From Armillaria gallica (Eukaryota > Basidiomycota > Agaricomycetes > Agaricales > Physalacriaceae): 64,000 nt of DNA. The notes under the pieces were generated by a model. The model saw nothing but the letters and a program-made list of their open reading frames with translations. It was not told the DNA's origin and made no database searches. Of this stretch, positions 41,216 through 54,212 are shown one piece after another. Within the stretch, counting starts at the first letter, position 1, and every line of letters begins with the position of its first letter. The position numbers were made by a program, and so were the translations under genes. The stretch is taken from assembly GCA_037576215.1 (NCBI GenBank), contig JBANDB010000014.1, positions 1,488,001-1,552,000 of the forward strand. The letters run 5' to 3'.

Positions 41216-44200
41216 TGGATCTCCAGCCCGACAACTTGTCCGAATCAAAGACTGGGTATGTCCCTGATTATACCCTTGTCCTCGTTGCCTACAGCTCTCT
41301 TCAGCCCAAAGCCTCCTGTGGTGCGTGGTGCCAGGGCCTGTACGACATGTCGTGCCGCAAAGGTGGGCTCTTATTCGGTCTCTTTTTTCTCGTCCACTCA
41401 CCCCCCGCCGCCCCAAAGATGAAGTGCGTCGGCGCAGAAGACGGTCAAAAACAGTGCCAGCGTTGCAAACGTGCTAACGTAGAGTCAGTTCTCCGTCTTT
41501 CTCTTCCTTCTTGTCCTCGTTACCAACGCGATGCCGTTAGATGTATTTTTGAAAAGCATAGGCGGGGTCGGAAGCCAGGATCCAAGTCAGTCCTGGCTGT
41601 CTTACGACTATTTATTTTTTTAAACCCTTCCCCAGGCTTTCAGAGGCGTCAAAAATGCTCCGTCGTCTGGAAAAGGGTCTCATCAACGCGAAGCGAAAGT
41701 CCCAGTCCTCAGAGTCCAACATGCTGCCCCCATTCTCCGACCCTGGCCACAATGGTACTACCGAGTCATCTTTCAACGGGGTCCTTCGTGGAGACCCGTA
41801 TGCATCCCCTGGCACTCATTTCCCATCCAACGAGCTCCCTCCACTGAATCTCCCACATTACGCAAACGGCCCGGAATATCCCACGTCAAGCAGCAGCACC
41901 CGAACCGTGGACATGGACGACGACGATGATGACCCTGATCGCAACAACGAGGCACTCTTTCCAGCCAAGATGATTCGGAAGGAAAATCAAAGGAATTCCT
42001 TTTTCCGCACTATTCTCAATCCGGAGGATGAAACCGTAGCGGGCCAAACTCCTACCCGTGGCGCTTCATTCAGTCCACCTCAATCACGCATGACTCCCGT
42101 TTCTCCAGGACTCAATGATCCAATCTCAGCTGGCATCATTGATGAGGAGGAAGCCAAAGTCCTCTTTGATGCTCTCTTCATCAGGCTCAATCCTTTTATC
42201 AATCTGTTTGACCCTGCCCTGCACTCGGTTACCTATGTTCGGTCGAGATGCCCATTCCTTTTCAGCACCTTAATCATGGCTGCGTGCCGATTCTTCAGAC
42301 CCGAACTATTTAAACAATGTCAAAAGATCGCAAACGATTACGCCGTCCAGGCATTTGCGCAGGCTTGGAAAAGCGTGGAGGTCGTGCAGGCTTTCTGTTG
42401 CCTCACCTATTGGCGAGATCCAGATGATAATGTGCATTTCATTCTTTTACACCCGTTCTGATTCTAATTCATGTGTTACTATCAGCGCACTTGGACTTAC
42501 ATCGGATATGTTCGTGATCGGCCTGTCTTGTCTGTCTGTACCCGTCACTGATTATTACTACGTGGCAGGCTTGCCGAATGGCCATAGAACTGGGACTCAA
42601 TCGCTACGTTCCGGTGTCACCTCCCCATGAAACGGAATTCCAGATGCGTGAACGTAGAAACCGAGAGCGTACATATCTTGTGTTATTTGTTCACGACCGC
42701 AGTCTCAGTACTCAGACGGGAAGGAGCTGGATGCTTCCGGAGGACGCGTTGGTCCGTCACTCTTCAACATGGCATGAACAAGGCGGTAGCACTATACGTC
42801 CCGAAGACGTAATTGTCTCCGCGTTTGTTCAACTGCGTCATATTGCTGTAAGACCGACCTACTCTTCCTGCGAAGGATCTACTGATTTATTTATTTTTTA
42901 CTCAAGGCTGAGACAACCGACATCTTCCATACCTCCAAGACAGACAATCCTCATGGCATCCAAAATGATATCAAGTATGAGGTCGTTCTCCGTAACTGTA
43001 ACAACAAACTCTCGCAATGGATGGACACATGGCAGCGGGAAATGCACCGAGGTAATATGTTCGTGTGCACCAAATCTGTTTAGCGCTAACCGTGTATCTG
43101 TCTAGCTGGCGGTGAATCGTTCCATTTCTCGTTCTTGAGCCTGTTCAGGCTGTATATCAGGCTGTTTTTGAACAGTTTTGGAATTCAGGATTCCGTCGCT
43201 TCCGTAAGACTTGACCGACAACAATCTAGGTTCTGAAACTGATGCAGGTTGTGCATTAGGGTGGTCGTTCTAGTCCGAGCGTGCAAGCGCTATCTACATG
43301 TTACTCCAGCGCCATGGACGCATTACGTATCCTTTCACAAGAGTTTGCTGACATGAGCATGCTCGTACGTTCAATGTATTTCGCCGTCTGATACGGTGAA
43401 TGGCTAAGCACCTTCTTTAGCGCTACGGTCAGGACACAATTACGATCATGTCTGCGTATTCCGCGGTCTTCTTACTCAAGGTGAATCAAAATCTCCGCCC
43501 AATCGTGTATGTGGTACTAACGTTCTCGTATAGCTTTTACGAAGCTCCAGCACGTATCCACAATTGCACGACGGGGCTGCTTCGGAGATTCATGCCATTA
43601 TATCAAAAACAGCCGATTCATATCACGAGGCGTCTACTCTTTCTCCCGCGTCAACTCTGGCAGCTTATCATGCCCGGTTCCTGCGAAGTCTCTTGACAAA
43701 TGATCTATTCAATGCTCGGAGGGCCGAGAAGGGAAGATATGAGACTCCGATTGATCCTCGGCTTCAAGGTAATGTACTTCATCTCCTTGGGGTTTGACAT
43801 ATGTATACTTATAACTTTAATAGACTCGCCGACTACCATTCAGACGCCCCCTCAGGGATATCCCCCTAGTTCATCACATGAACAAAATTTCCATTTCCCC
43901 GCATCTCCCCATCTTCCGGCACATCCAGTGACGCAGGATGCTCATTATGTCTCTTCCGAAGTTATGCGACCTGGCAGCAACACTAGTGCCTCTTCCAATG
44001 GGAGCTATCACCCATCCTACATTGGGGGTCAGCACACTGCTGAGCTGGACGCCCAGTACTGGAAGAATATGTTTCTCGATTTGGGATTCGGCGGAAATGT
44101 TGAGCAAGCCGGACCGCCTCAAGCAACAGGGCACAGTAATGGCGACTTACGTTCCTCATACGACGTTCGTCACCAACACCAGGCGTACCATATTACCCAA

Positions 44201-44221
44201 TCCTCTCACCCAAGCTACTGA
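41216..44221 (+). CDS. Zn2Cys6 transcription factor with fungal_trans-type domain
   Basis: Sequence-specific regulator. Exons give MDLQPDNLSESKTG joined to PKPPVVRGARACTTCRAAK, then MKCVGAEDGQKQCQRCKR and ANVECIFEKHRRGRKPGSK, forming C-x2-C-x6-C-x9-C-x2-C-x6-C with the basic linker. A short helix LSEASKMLRRLEKGLINAKR could be a dimer coil. A disordered acidic region (VDMDDDDDDPDRN) follows. The middle homology region reads FINLFDPALHSVTYVRSRCP, FSTLIMAACRFFRPELFK and RTWTYIGYACRMAIELGLNR. The C-terminal tail is Ser/His/Pro-rich and stops at 44221. Ten or so introns. Target pathway not deducible. Confidence 0.88.
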
Positions 44222-44449
44222 ATTGATTTGATGCTGTGTCGCTTCGTTCTAGCGCTTTGTTTCTGTCTTGATCTTGTTACATTAATTGTTGTATAGTACT
44301 TTTTGCCGTACCGCCTGTCTAACCAAACATTCTGTTGAACTGCATATTATATGACATTGTTTTTTTTTGGCAACTCGGTCTCTTGTTCGGCGCTACATAG
44401 AGAGATCAGATTCCGTAGTTGCCGGAAGACCAAATTAAAGGGCGGTTAA

Positions 44450-45822
44450 TCAGGGCTCGACACCAATTGGGAAAATCACCACTGTTCGGGCAATAGCCAC
44501 TGCCAACCGTGGGATACCACGAAGACCAAGGAAATCAAAATCGCGAACGAGATGGGGCCGAGATGCTACGGTGAAGATCTCAGGCTGCGCATGCACATAA
44601 CTCAGGTTGTGTACATGAATAAGGGCGCCTTTCGATGGAGACTGCGTTGAGATAGCAAAGTAGTCGGGATAGGTATGGCACCAGCTAAGCATCGGAATCA
44701 GGCGACTATTCTAGAGAGATCAAAGAATTATGCAAAGTACCAGAACTTATCCCCGCCTTCCGGGAAGCTATTTCCAGCGGCGAGGGGTTTGCCACCTTGA
44801 AGTTTGGAGAGATCCCATATGGAAAATTTGGACCCGTAGACGGCTCCCACACTAAAAATCTGATTAGACCACGGCATAGAAGATGAGGGAAGATCCGGTA
44901 CATGTTTGCTGAATCTCTTTGCCAAGCTACCGAGCCCGACCATTGCAGGGACCGTCCTAAAGAAGCCTCCGATAGAGCATGTGGCTCGACAAGCTCAACT
45001 AGGCTCGAATTGTGCCACGAATCCTGATCTGGGTCGTCCGGATCTGAACGCCAATCCGTAAGGAATAGAGATCCCCTGCAATCTGAAACGAGAAATTCTT
45101 TGCTCGTCGAGGGATGGGAATTGATAGACGTCAATGGGTGGGGAAATGCGATAACATATGCCGTCGGCTGTGTCCTTGGGGGAGGGGATGCCGTGCCGCT
45201 CTGCACCGTTGGTGAGGCCAGCATTGTGGCCGTGTCCACGGAAGGGAGGAGGTCCCACACCATGAGCATTTTGTCATCTGGGCAGCACGTAAGCGGGAAT
45301 AAATACACAGGCGAGTCGAAGTGGTTACCTGAGACGGTGGCGATGTAACGAGACGCATCGCTTCCTCTACCGCCACCAAAACACATATCATTCACTTTGC
45401 CGTGGTGGCCACTCAGACCACCACCAAAGTGGAATATAGTCTCTTCATTCTTGTGTAGCTTTGTGAGGAGATGTAGGCCATAGTCTACTCCAGCAGCGGC
45501 AAGCCTAATATATAGTAAGCGACAGTTATTTTCAAGAGCATGTCGAGTTACTCAATGACCCAGCTGTCGCTGGATGATGGAGAGACTGTCTTGGGCGACC
45601 ATGCTAAGGCAGTAATCCGAGAGCCGATGTGAAAGGTGGCCAGCGACTCGCAGCCAGTTTCTTTCTGTAACGGTTGAGCACAATACTTGTTTCGACAATC
45701 ATAGTACTGACCACCAGGAGGACTTGGACAGAATGCTCGCCTCCGATAGCAATAAGATCACCAGCGTCGTCGTTCTTGCAGGCAGAGAGGACGTAAATAA
45801 CAGTCTGATGGTTGTAGTCCAT
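44450..45822 (-). CDS. NUP37: Nucleoporin NUP37-like WD40 protein
   Basis: WD40 propeller subunit of the outer-ring (Nup107-160/Y) complex of the nuclear pore. Start MDYNHQTVIYVLSACKNDD, then DLIAIGGEHSVQVLL, ITALAWSPKTVSPSSSDSW, LAAAGVDYGLHLLTKLHKNE, FHFGGGLSGHHGKVNDMCFG and, across an intron, DDKMLMVWDLLPSVDTAT. Blade repeats with WD/WxxD endings continue to the C-terminus LAVAIARTVVIFPIGVEP. FGGGLSGHHGxVNDM is the mark I use for NUP37. Five or so introns. Divergent from a small ORF/UMP kinase unit, 75 bp between starts. Confidence 0.8.
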
Positions 45823-45897
45823 CGTCGTCGAGCGCGACGCGTTGTATGTGCATGTTGGCGTCAAGAGTGTTTGGCAACAGTGGCCAACACGGGTTTG

Positions 45898-46074
45898 ATG
45901 CCTTCCACCAAGCCTCCTAATCCCTGGTTGTTCGCTGCCGTCTCTGTGTCGTCGTTGCTCACCTTTTACATCATCCTCAAGCAGAGAGAAAAGTCGCATC
46001 CTCTCTCTCAGCAGCCACGACAAGCAGACCATCCTCTTGTACCGCCCTTCAATAGAAAGGACAGTGACAACTGA
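45898..46074 (+). CDS. 58-codon single-span membrane microprotein or upstream ORF
   Basis: Complete ORF MPSTKPPNPWLFAAVSVSSL.. with one hydrophobic helix (LFAAVSVSSLLTFYIIL), a basic KQREKS flank and a polar tail ending FNRKDSDN. Its stop codon TGA is followed by only three bases (gca) before the ATG of UMP kinase. It sits where the kinase 5' leader should be. Either it is a second protein on a bicistronic messenger, or an upstream ORF controlling the kinase. I found no splice joining it in frame to the kinase. No known family recognised. Confidence 0.45.
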   Translation: MPSTKPPNPWLFAAVSVSSLLTFYIILKQREKSHPLSQQPRQADHPLVPPFNRKDSDN

Positions 46075-46991
<917 letters not shown>

Positions 46992-47071
46992 TCACCTTCA
47001 TATCGTTTTCCAAAGGGGACCCTAATCAATACAATTTACAATCTTATACACGTAGCTCATTTTTATCCAAA

Positions 47072-48463
47072 TCATGAATATACCATAAAACCAGCACCGT
47101 CCATGGGTATTGCCGCAGAGCATACTGCTCGTCCTCCCTTGGGAATAGTAAATATTTGGCCATCGGAACAGAGTAAGTGAGCTCCTTCATCAATATCATC
47201 CTGAATTCCATTCAAGTAAGCCTCGTTCTGGAAAGGAAGATGAATACTAACCGGGATCCACTCCCAGCCACCGCATCGTATATATTCTACGACCGGAGGG
47301 CCGTCTCCTTCTGCACTAATACTTCCATCTTGTTGGTACCGGAGATTGACATGTGCACCATTCTGATATGCTCCTCCCAGAACACTATACAGATTGGGAA
47401 TGAATGCCTCTCTAGCCTCTAGAGTATCCATCATAGTACTCTCACTACGGAATGGACGGATGATTACAACATCGCAAGAGGGACCTTTGGTTGGCAATTC
47501 CCGAGCCAACGGCGTAATCCGAAAGGCAGGTTCAAGGCGGTCGACATTGACTTGAAGGCAGGTTAGCATCAGATACGTATGAAAAAGGTTAGCTACTACC
47601 GGTAGAGAGAAAATATGCAAACGGGCCGTACAAGTCCACGATTGGATCATGAACTTCAGACTCTGGATGATCGATGAACGTATTTGAAGACGGTTCGAAC
47701 TGCTCCACGAGGCCCGTAGAGGTGGGCAGCAGCTTAACATGACTGTTATACCATTTATTTGCATTCTTTGCGGCAGCGACTTTGAATCTCTCGATGCCAG
47801 GGTGCTCTTTACGCAAAGCCTCGGAATCGTGCAAGATTGACGCATGAAGTGATGTGGATACCACAACCGCGGATAAAGTCACTGCCAGAATATGAGAAAA
47901 ATCGGTGTTGTAGGATTTGCATTTACCTTCTGGCGTCTTTCCGCTGGTAGGTGGGGACGATATGGTTGTGATTGCGATGGCAAGCGGAATGGTGTTGGAG
48001 CCAGTGATAAAGGATTCGAGGCCCTTCAACTTGTACGATACGTCGAGAGCATCGGAAGTGGGTGGGAAAAGAGACGAATAGAGGGCGTTGGCAGTTCCAC
48101 AAGGAACTAGGACGATGTCAAGGTGAAATGGCAAGGGGCCTTCCTCAGCCTTGGTTTTGGTCGAAGACAGATAGTTGGTTATTTCGTGGAGAGTCCCATC
48201 ACCAGAGCCCAAAATGACAGTAAGATCTCCTTGACAATCCTCTAGATAGTTGTACAGAATTTCGCCGGCGTGGTCTGGGCGTTCTGTTTCGAAGACTTTA
48301 TCCACGACTTGACCTTTGCTAGCGAGCAAGGGCAGAACATGGTCATCGAAAAATTGCTAAATAAAAATGAAGGCTTTTAGCATTTAGCAAACGTATAGAT
48401 TAAGACTGATGCCTTGGCAGTTCCGTCCCCGCAGACAGGATTGTAGATGGCAATGAGAGGCAT
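47072..48463 (-). CDS. Lipid kinase, diacylglycerol-kinase catalytic family (sphingoid-base kinase-like)
   Basis: ATP-dependent lipid kinase of the DAGK_cat family (diacylglycerol, ceramide and long-chain-base kinases). The short first exon MPLIAIYNPVCGDGTAKA carries the NPxxGxG-like start of the domain. Then HAGEILYNYLEDCQGDLTVI, GSGDGTLHEITNYLSS (the GGDGT loop, here GSGDGT), and DIVLVPCGTANALYSSLFP (PxGTxN). The second half has VTLSAVVVSTSLHASILHDS and FAYFLSTVNVDRLEPAFRI, and ends DGQIFTIPKGGRAVCSAA.., a form of the usual C-terminal DGE motif. At about 390 residues it is shorter than yeast Lcb4. Substrate uncertain. Confidence 0.8.
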
Positions 48464-48575
48464 TGATCGATTTGGTTTGCAATTTCGCCATCTTATCTTC
48501 TTATCGGGTGCACGTGATCGTTTTCTGTACGCGTCACCTCAGCTTTCTTAGTACCACCACCACCGTTCATCCAAA

Positions 48576-49812
48576 ATGCCGCTGGAAGCAACGATGATGA
48601 TTATCGACAATTCCGAGTATATGCGGAATGGCGACTATACTCCTACTCGTTTCGATGCCCAGGCGGACGCAGTCAACACCGTCTTCCAGACAAAGATCGA
48701 CTCAAATCCAGAAAATACAGTCGGTGTCATGACTATGGCTGGGAAGGGGTACGTTCTTCTACCGTTTACCATTTTATATCGAATTGACATGATTAAATCA
48801 GTCCCGAAGTGCTAGTAACCCACAGCAAGGACCTCGGTCAGATCCTTCAAGCAATTCACACCACCTCTTCCAAAATTGGAGGCTCAATAGACATTCCCAC
48901 TGCTATCGCGATTGCTCAGCTTGCATTGAAACACAGAGAGAACAAGAATCTCCGACAGCGTATCATCGTCTTTGTGGGATCACCGCTAGAGGGCCAGGCT
49001 GGAGATGAAAAGGCCATGATCAAACTCGCCAAGAAGCTGAAGAAGAACAATGTTGCTCTTGACGTTGTATCCTTTGGCGATGGTATCGAGGAGCCAGGCG
49101 ATGAAGGGAAGACGGTCCTCAGGTCATTCGTCGAAAACACCAGTAGCGGTGACAACTCGTAAGCAACGCCTGTTCTGAATGCTATCTTCCCTTTTACAAA
49201 GAAATACACATAGGCATATCGTTGCAGTCGCTCCAGGGACGCGGCTCATTTCCGACGCTCTCATTTCATCGCCCATTCTTTCTGCCGACCGCATGAGCAG
49301 CATCCCTGAAGAACTAATGGAAGGCGCAGACGCGCCTGCAGCGTCGGGCTCCGGTGCCGCCAATGACTTTGAATTTGGTGTTGACCCTAGTCTGGATCCT
49401 GAGCTGGCAATGGTACATTCCTTTCCTTGGTGTTCGAAGCATCTATACAATTATTGTCCTGTAGGCGCTTCGCATGTCGATGCAGGAAGCTCAAGCACGG
49501 GAGGCAGCAGAGGCAGCGGCGTCTTCTACCTCTACATCGCAAGCTCACACTGACTCTTCAACAACGCAAGCTTCCACGATCCTGCCTACATCAGTCCCAG
49601 CAGAACCCGCTGATAGCGAAGAAGAAGCTTTGTTACAGCAAGCTATCGCTCTATCCCGGGGAGACCACGACGTTGAGATGGATACGGCTCATCATGAAGG
49701 CGATGTACCGATGGATGAGGACGAGGATGAAGAGGCGGCTATAGCTAGAGCGATTGCTATGAGTATGCAGCAGCCGCAGCCGCCACAGAAAGATGAGCAG
49801 ACCAAGAAATGA
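48576..49812 (+). CDS. RPN10: 26S proteasome ubiquitin receptor RPN10
   Basis: Binds polyubiquitin chains at the proteasome regulatory particle. Starts [20 protein letters not shown]; the von Willebrand A domain continues [80 protein letters not shown] and [16 protein letters not shown]. The first ubiquitin-interacting motif is [18 protein letters not shown]. Two further UIM-like helices follow: [17 protein letters not shown] and [15 protein letters not shown]. The tail is [13 protein letters not shown]. Three introns. 112 bp from the divergent lipid kinase start. Confidence 0.95.
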
Positions 49813-49928
49813 TTGTAACACCCGTATAGACGAGTAATTCCTTTTTGTTCTTACACTAGTCGGATATACGAGATGTTGCGGGGGGTGAAACCATATGCAA
49901 TTAGCTAATAACTTGATATTTATGAAGT

Positions 49929-50886
49929 CTACATCTTGCCGTGATCCTTTTCCCATTCGCCCACAAACTCGTCGATTTTTTCGACCACATCGGATGAAGT
50001 AGTTACCTGACCAAAAGCCTCGACAAACTGACCATTGGGATCCATGAGATATACGAATATCGAGTGGTCGACAAGATAGTCGCCCTTGGGGTCGGCGTCC
50101 GGGGGTGTGGAGAAGTACACACGGTACGCCTTGCATATCGCTCGAGTCTCAGCATACGTGCCAACGAGACCGACAATGGACGGGTGGAAGTCTTTAAGAT
50201 ATATCGCCATCTGTGACAAGGTATCTCTTGCGGGATCCACTGATATGAAGACAGGTTGAAAGATTTTGCCGTGTTTCTTCTCTATATGCGGGTCAGATGG
50301 GCAACATGGAAAAGAGACGTGAACGAACCCGCAGCCTCTACTACAGCAGTAATTTTGTCAAGCTCAGCAGGGCAAATGTCGGGACAATTTGTGAAACCAA
50401 AGTAGACTAAACTCCACTTTCCAAGAAGGTCTTGATCAGTGAATGGCTGGCCAGTATGCGACATTAGCTTGAAGGGGCCTCCGACTTTGGGACGTCCATA
50501 CTGCGAGGCCGCACGCTCTTTTTCTAGCCAGAAAGATGAAGTGTGGTGCACGCTGAGAAGGGTATCACGTACCTCGCTGTTCGATATGTTTGGCCTTTTC
50601 GTGACGGAAATAAAAGACCAAGCCGACGAGTACAGTCACGAAAACGACGGCCGAAGACGGGGTGAACACCTGTACGAGTAGCTGAATAACCTTTGGATAC
50701 GGAGAATCCTGACCTGCTTACGCTGGCACTGCGAGGAGGTGCGGGAGGCTCCGTCGAATAAAAGCGGAACTGATTTTGAGGCTGTCGAATGTGTTTTGGC
50801 GTGGCTTGTTGGCTGGCACGACTAGCACTGCGTAGAGAACACCAGTGGGCGCGACATGGGCGAGCAAATCTCGAAAAAGGCAGCAT
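49929..50886 (-). CDS. SCO1: SCO1-type copper chaperone of cytochrome oxidase
   Basis: Inner-membrane protein that delivers copper to the CuA site of Cox2. ATG at 50886: MLPFSRFARPCRAHWCSLRS is an Arg-rich mitochondrial presequence. One transmembrane helix SAVVFVTVLVGLVFYFRHEK follows, then the thioredoxin-like domain: VGGPFKLMSHTGQPFTDQDL, GKWSLVYFGFTNCPDICPAE with CxxxC copper ligands, QPVFISVDPARDTLSQM, and DYLVDHSIFVYLMDPNGQFV with the histidine ligand. Ends EWEKDHGKM at 49929. Three introns; last near 50240-50330. Confidence 0.94.
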
Positions 50887-51003
50887 CGGCGGCGAAGCAG
50901 GCTTCGGTGTCGTCGCACAAGATGACCAAGGTCCGGCATCCGTTCCGAAATCCGAATCCAGGTTGCCGTAGCGAAGCAACTTGCTCTGCTACCACCACCA
51001 ACA

Positions 51004-53515
51004 ATGCCTCCTCTGCTCGTCCAGTTCACTCCATTTCCGTCTCTTTCTCATCCATCTTTCTGGCACAAGCTCACCCAACTCAAACTCGATGTCCTTAAGC
51101 TGTCCGATGCCCAGGTCGAGATCACTGGCTCCTACGGCGTAGGTCGCCTTATCAAAGATAGAGAAGCCGGCGCGTGGATCAGTGTCAATGCAAATCTCGC
51201 AGTAGAGGAAGAAAGTTTCGCCAATACCAAGTGTGTAGCATAAGCTCTTCTTCCGTATCACCGCTACATTGTCCTCGTAGGATACCCACAGGCTCTGTAG
51301 CCGCCAGAGGAACTCTCAAGAACTATAATACCATCGAAGAGTTCAAGGCTGCAGATAAGACGAAACTATTCAACGAATGCGCAGACAAGGTCCTTATAAC
51401 ACCTTCTGGCTTGTTAAATTTTACTGATTCGTCAAAGATCTGGGACTCTATAGTGACAAACCAGGATACCTCTGTGCTCAACTCGTTTCTCATCATAACG
51501 TATGCCGACCTCAAGAAGTACAAGTATTATTACTGGTTCGCTTTCCCGGCTTTCGTCGCGTCACCGGCATGGCACATCACTGAACGCGGCTGGGTTCCCG
51601 CCATCGAGGCCGGCTTCAATGAGGCACAGATGTCCTCGATTCACGAGCAACTCTCAAGAAACCAGCCTTCGCTAGCATTCTTCGTTGTCCTCATCTACCC
51701 CGACTCTGCAGAGGTGGTGGTCTCTCCGATCGATGCGTATGTGCCGGGTGCTACTGTTGGCTTCATCGATCCGTCTGCGCAGCCTCAGAATCCGGGATGG
51801 CCTTTAAGGAATTTGTTGGCATACCTCAGACGCTCGTATCCGGATTCTACGTCCTCTTTGGACATTCTTTCGTGGCGAGACGCCGAGATTCCTCGCGAAG
51901 GTTGGAAGAGTCGCATCGGGAGTCTGATGGTCGGCGACGGAGGTGCAAGCAAGGTAGTCGCAGCTCCCGATGCTAGGCCGAGTGCTGTCGGATGGGAAAA
52001 GAATGTTCAGGGGAAGCTGGGTCCCCGTGTAGCGGATCTCGCTCCCATGATGGACCCAACAAGGTATGTATCTTCTTACGCTGGAATACTCGCCTCGACA
52101 TATTCATCTTAAATATGGTCAGGCTAGCAAATCAGGCCGTAGACCTCAATCTCAAGTTAATGCGCTGGCGTATTGTCCCGTCTTTGGACTTGGACAGGAT
52201 CGCCGCAACAAGATGTCTCTTGCTTGGCGCTGGGACGTTAGGATGTTATGTCGCAAGATGTCTAATGGTATGCCGAGCTCTTTGTTTCCATTTTTGCTAT
52301 CTAATGCAGGTTTAGGGATGGGGAGTTCGCACAATCACGCTCGTTGATTCGGCGCGCGTGTCATTTTCAAACCCTGTTAGACAACCATTGTTTCAATTCA
52401 GCGACTGTTTGAATGGAGGAAGACCCAAGGCGGAATGCGCGGCTGAAAGATTAAAGGAAGTTTGGCCCGGACTGGTGAGCAAATACGTTCTCTTTTTCAC
52501 CAACCTCATACGACCAAGCGCCGTAGAATGCTTCTGGCCATACCCTTTCTATTCCAATGCCTGGGCATCCTATACCAGCATCTCCATCCATCTCTGATCA
52601 AGTCAAACGGGATGTCGAGAAGTTGGAAATTTTGATTGAGGAGCATGATGTTGTTTACCTGCTCATGGATTCAAGAGAGAGTCGGTGGTTACCTACAGTC
52701 ATTGCACGATCAAAGGGAAAGGTAGGCATTCTGCTATGACTAAGTTCATGTCTGGGACTTATGGTCTTCTAGCTGGTTATGAATGCTGCCTTAGGATTCG
52801 ACACGTTCTTGGTAATGAGACATGGAACAAGACAGACATCAGATGGTAATCCTAGACTGGGTTGCTACTATTGTAATGATATTGTTGCACCTGCAGATGT
52901 GAGTTTTTCTTCTTTGTGTATTTTTGATATAATCTAATGTTGTTTCAAGTCATTGGCTGATCGTACATTAGATCAGATGTGCACTGTAACACGTCCGGGG
53001 CTTGCATCTATTGCTGCATCTACTGCTGTTGAATTAATGATGAGTGTTTTACAACATCCAAAAGGGTTTGTCACTGCTGAAATTGACATGTCTATTGTGT
53101 TGGTGCTAATCATTGTTTTAGTATACATGCTCCTGCTCCACCTCCATCATCTTCAAATTATACAGACATCAAGGATGATGTTGAAGAAACAAGTGTTCTT
53201 GGCTTAGTGCCACATCAACTTCGTGGCTATCTTGCTCAATTTTGCAATATGCATATTGTAGGAGCTGCATATGATAAATGTACTGGTTGCAGTGAAACTG
53301 TGAGTTTGTTATTTGTTTAATTATAGCTTTAATTTCATGATATCATCAAGGTGGTACATGCCTATGAAAAAGAAGGATTTCCAATGCTTCTGAATGCTTT
53401 TAATGATTTAAAGTATCTAGAGAGATTGACAGGGCTAGATAAACTATTTGAAGAAGGTGAAAAGGCATTACAAGATGTTGAGTGGATAGAAGAGGAGGAA
53501 GATAATGAGTTCTGA
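51004..53515 (+). CDS. ATG7: Autophagy E1 enzyme ATG7
   Basis: Activates ATG8 and ATG12 for autophagosome formation. Start [20 protein letters not shown]. The N-terminal domain includes [19 protein letters not shown] and [18 protein letters not shown]. The E1 fold has [20 protein letters not shown] (nucleotide loop), [37 protein letters not shown] and [20 protein letters not shown]. Catalytic cysteine is in [19 protein letters not shown]-terminal part: [40 protein letters not shown], ending in the acidic EEEEDNEF that binds ATG8. Introns throughout; stop 53513-53515. Base composition changes sharply inside the gene: from about 52620 on, CpG is nearly absent although the protein stays conserved. 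Confidence 0.94.
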
Positions 53516-54212
53516 TTTAATATATGCAGTATACTAAAAAGTAACCATTTACACTGGTTACATGTGGTGACCTTTTTGAGCACTGGTGACAGTACCAGTC
53601 TGATATGTGAGTTTTAGTCTTAGTGACCCAATTTAGTATGAACCACATTGTTATTGTCTATCCACTTCTTTCACAGATCCAAGCAGCCAACACCCTCTAC
53701 CTCACTCTCATCTCACTCCTTGGCTGGCTTGAATACTGTGGGCCCCCAATGCTTCCAACATGTGTACCTCAGACTCTGTTTCATCTATCTTCTGTAACCT
53801 ACAGTCTTTTGGAATTCCAGTCCTTTCTTCTCTTACTTCAGGCTTGTGCTGGCATTGAGATTGAGTGAATATAATACAACTAAGATGCAGTTTACTCCTA
53901 GGGGATGGACTGAGGGGCATCTACTGAGCAGTGAAAATTTTGGTGTGTGTTGTATTGTCTTTTTATTTCATCAATCTGTAAGCATGCTGCTTACAATGAC
54001 TGATTACACATACTGATATGTTCATCTCATGGACTCTTATTTACATCTGTCCTATATTTAGATCCCCAACCTTTTCTACCCCATCTTTTCATTACAACAA
54101 CCTTACCTTTATACCATGATGTCCTCCTTCTTTTCCTTCCATCCTCACTGCTGTACATCCACCTAATCGATACATGTTGATCTTGTTATTCTTGTTTGAT
54201 TCAGCTTTTGAG
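53516..54212. other. CpG-poor, AT-rich sequence between ATG7 and the LTR
   Basis: About 700 bp without a credible gene; short frames are broken and have no recognisable content. It should contain the ATG7 poly(A) site. Low CpG links it to the repeat block on its right rather than to the gene-rich side. Confidence 0.5.
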
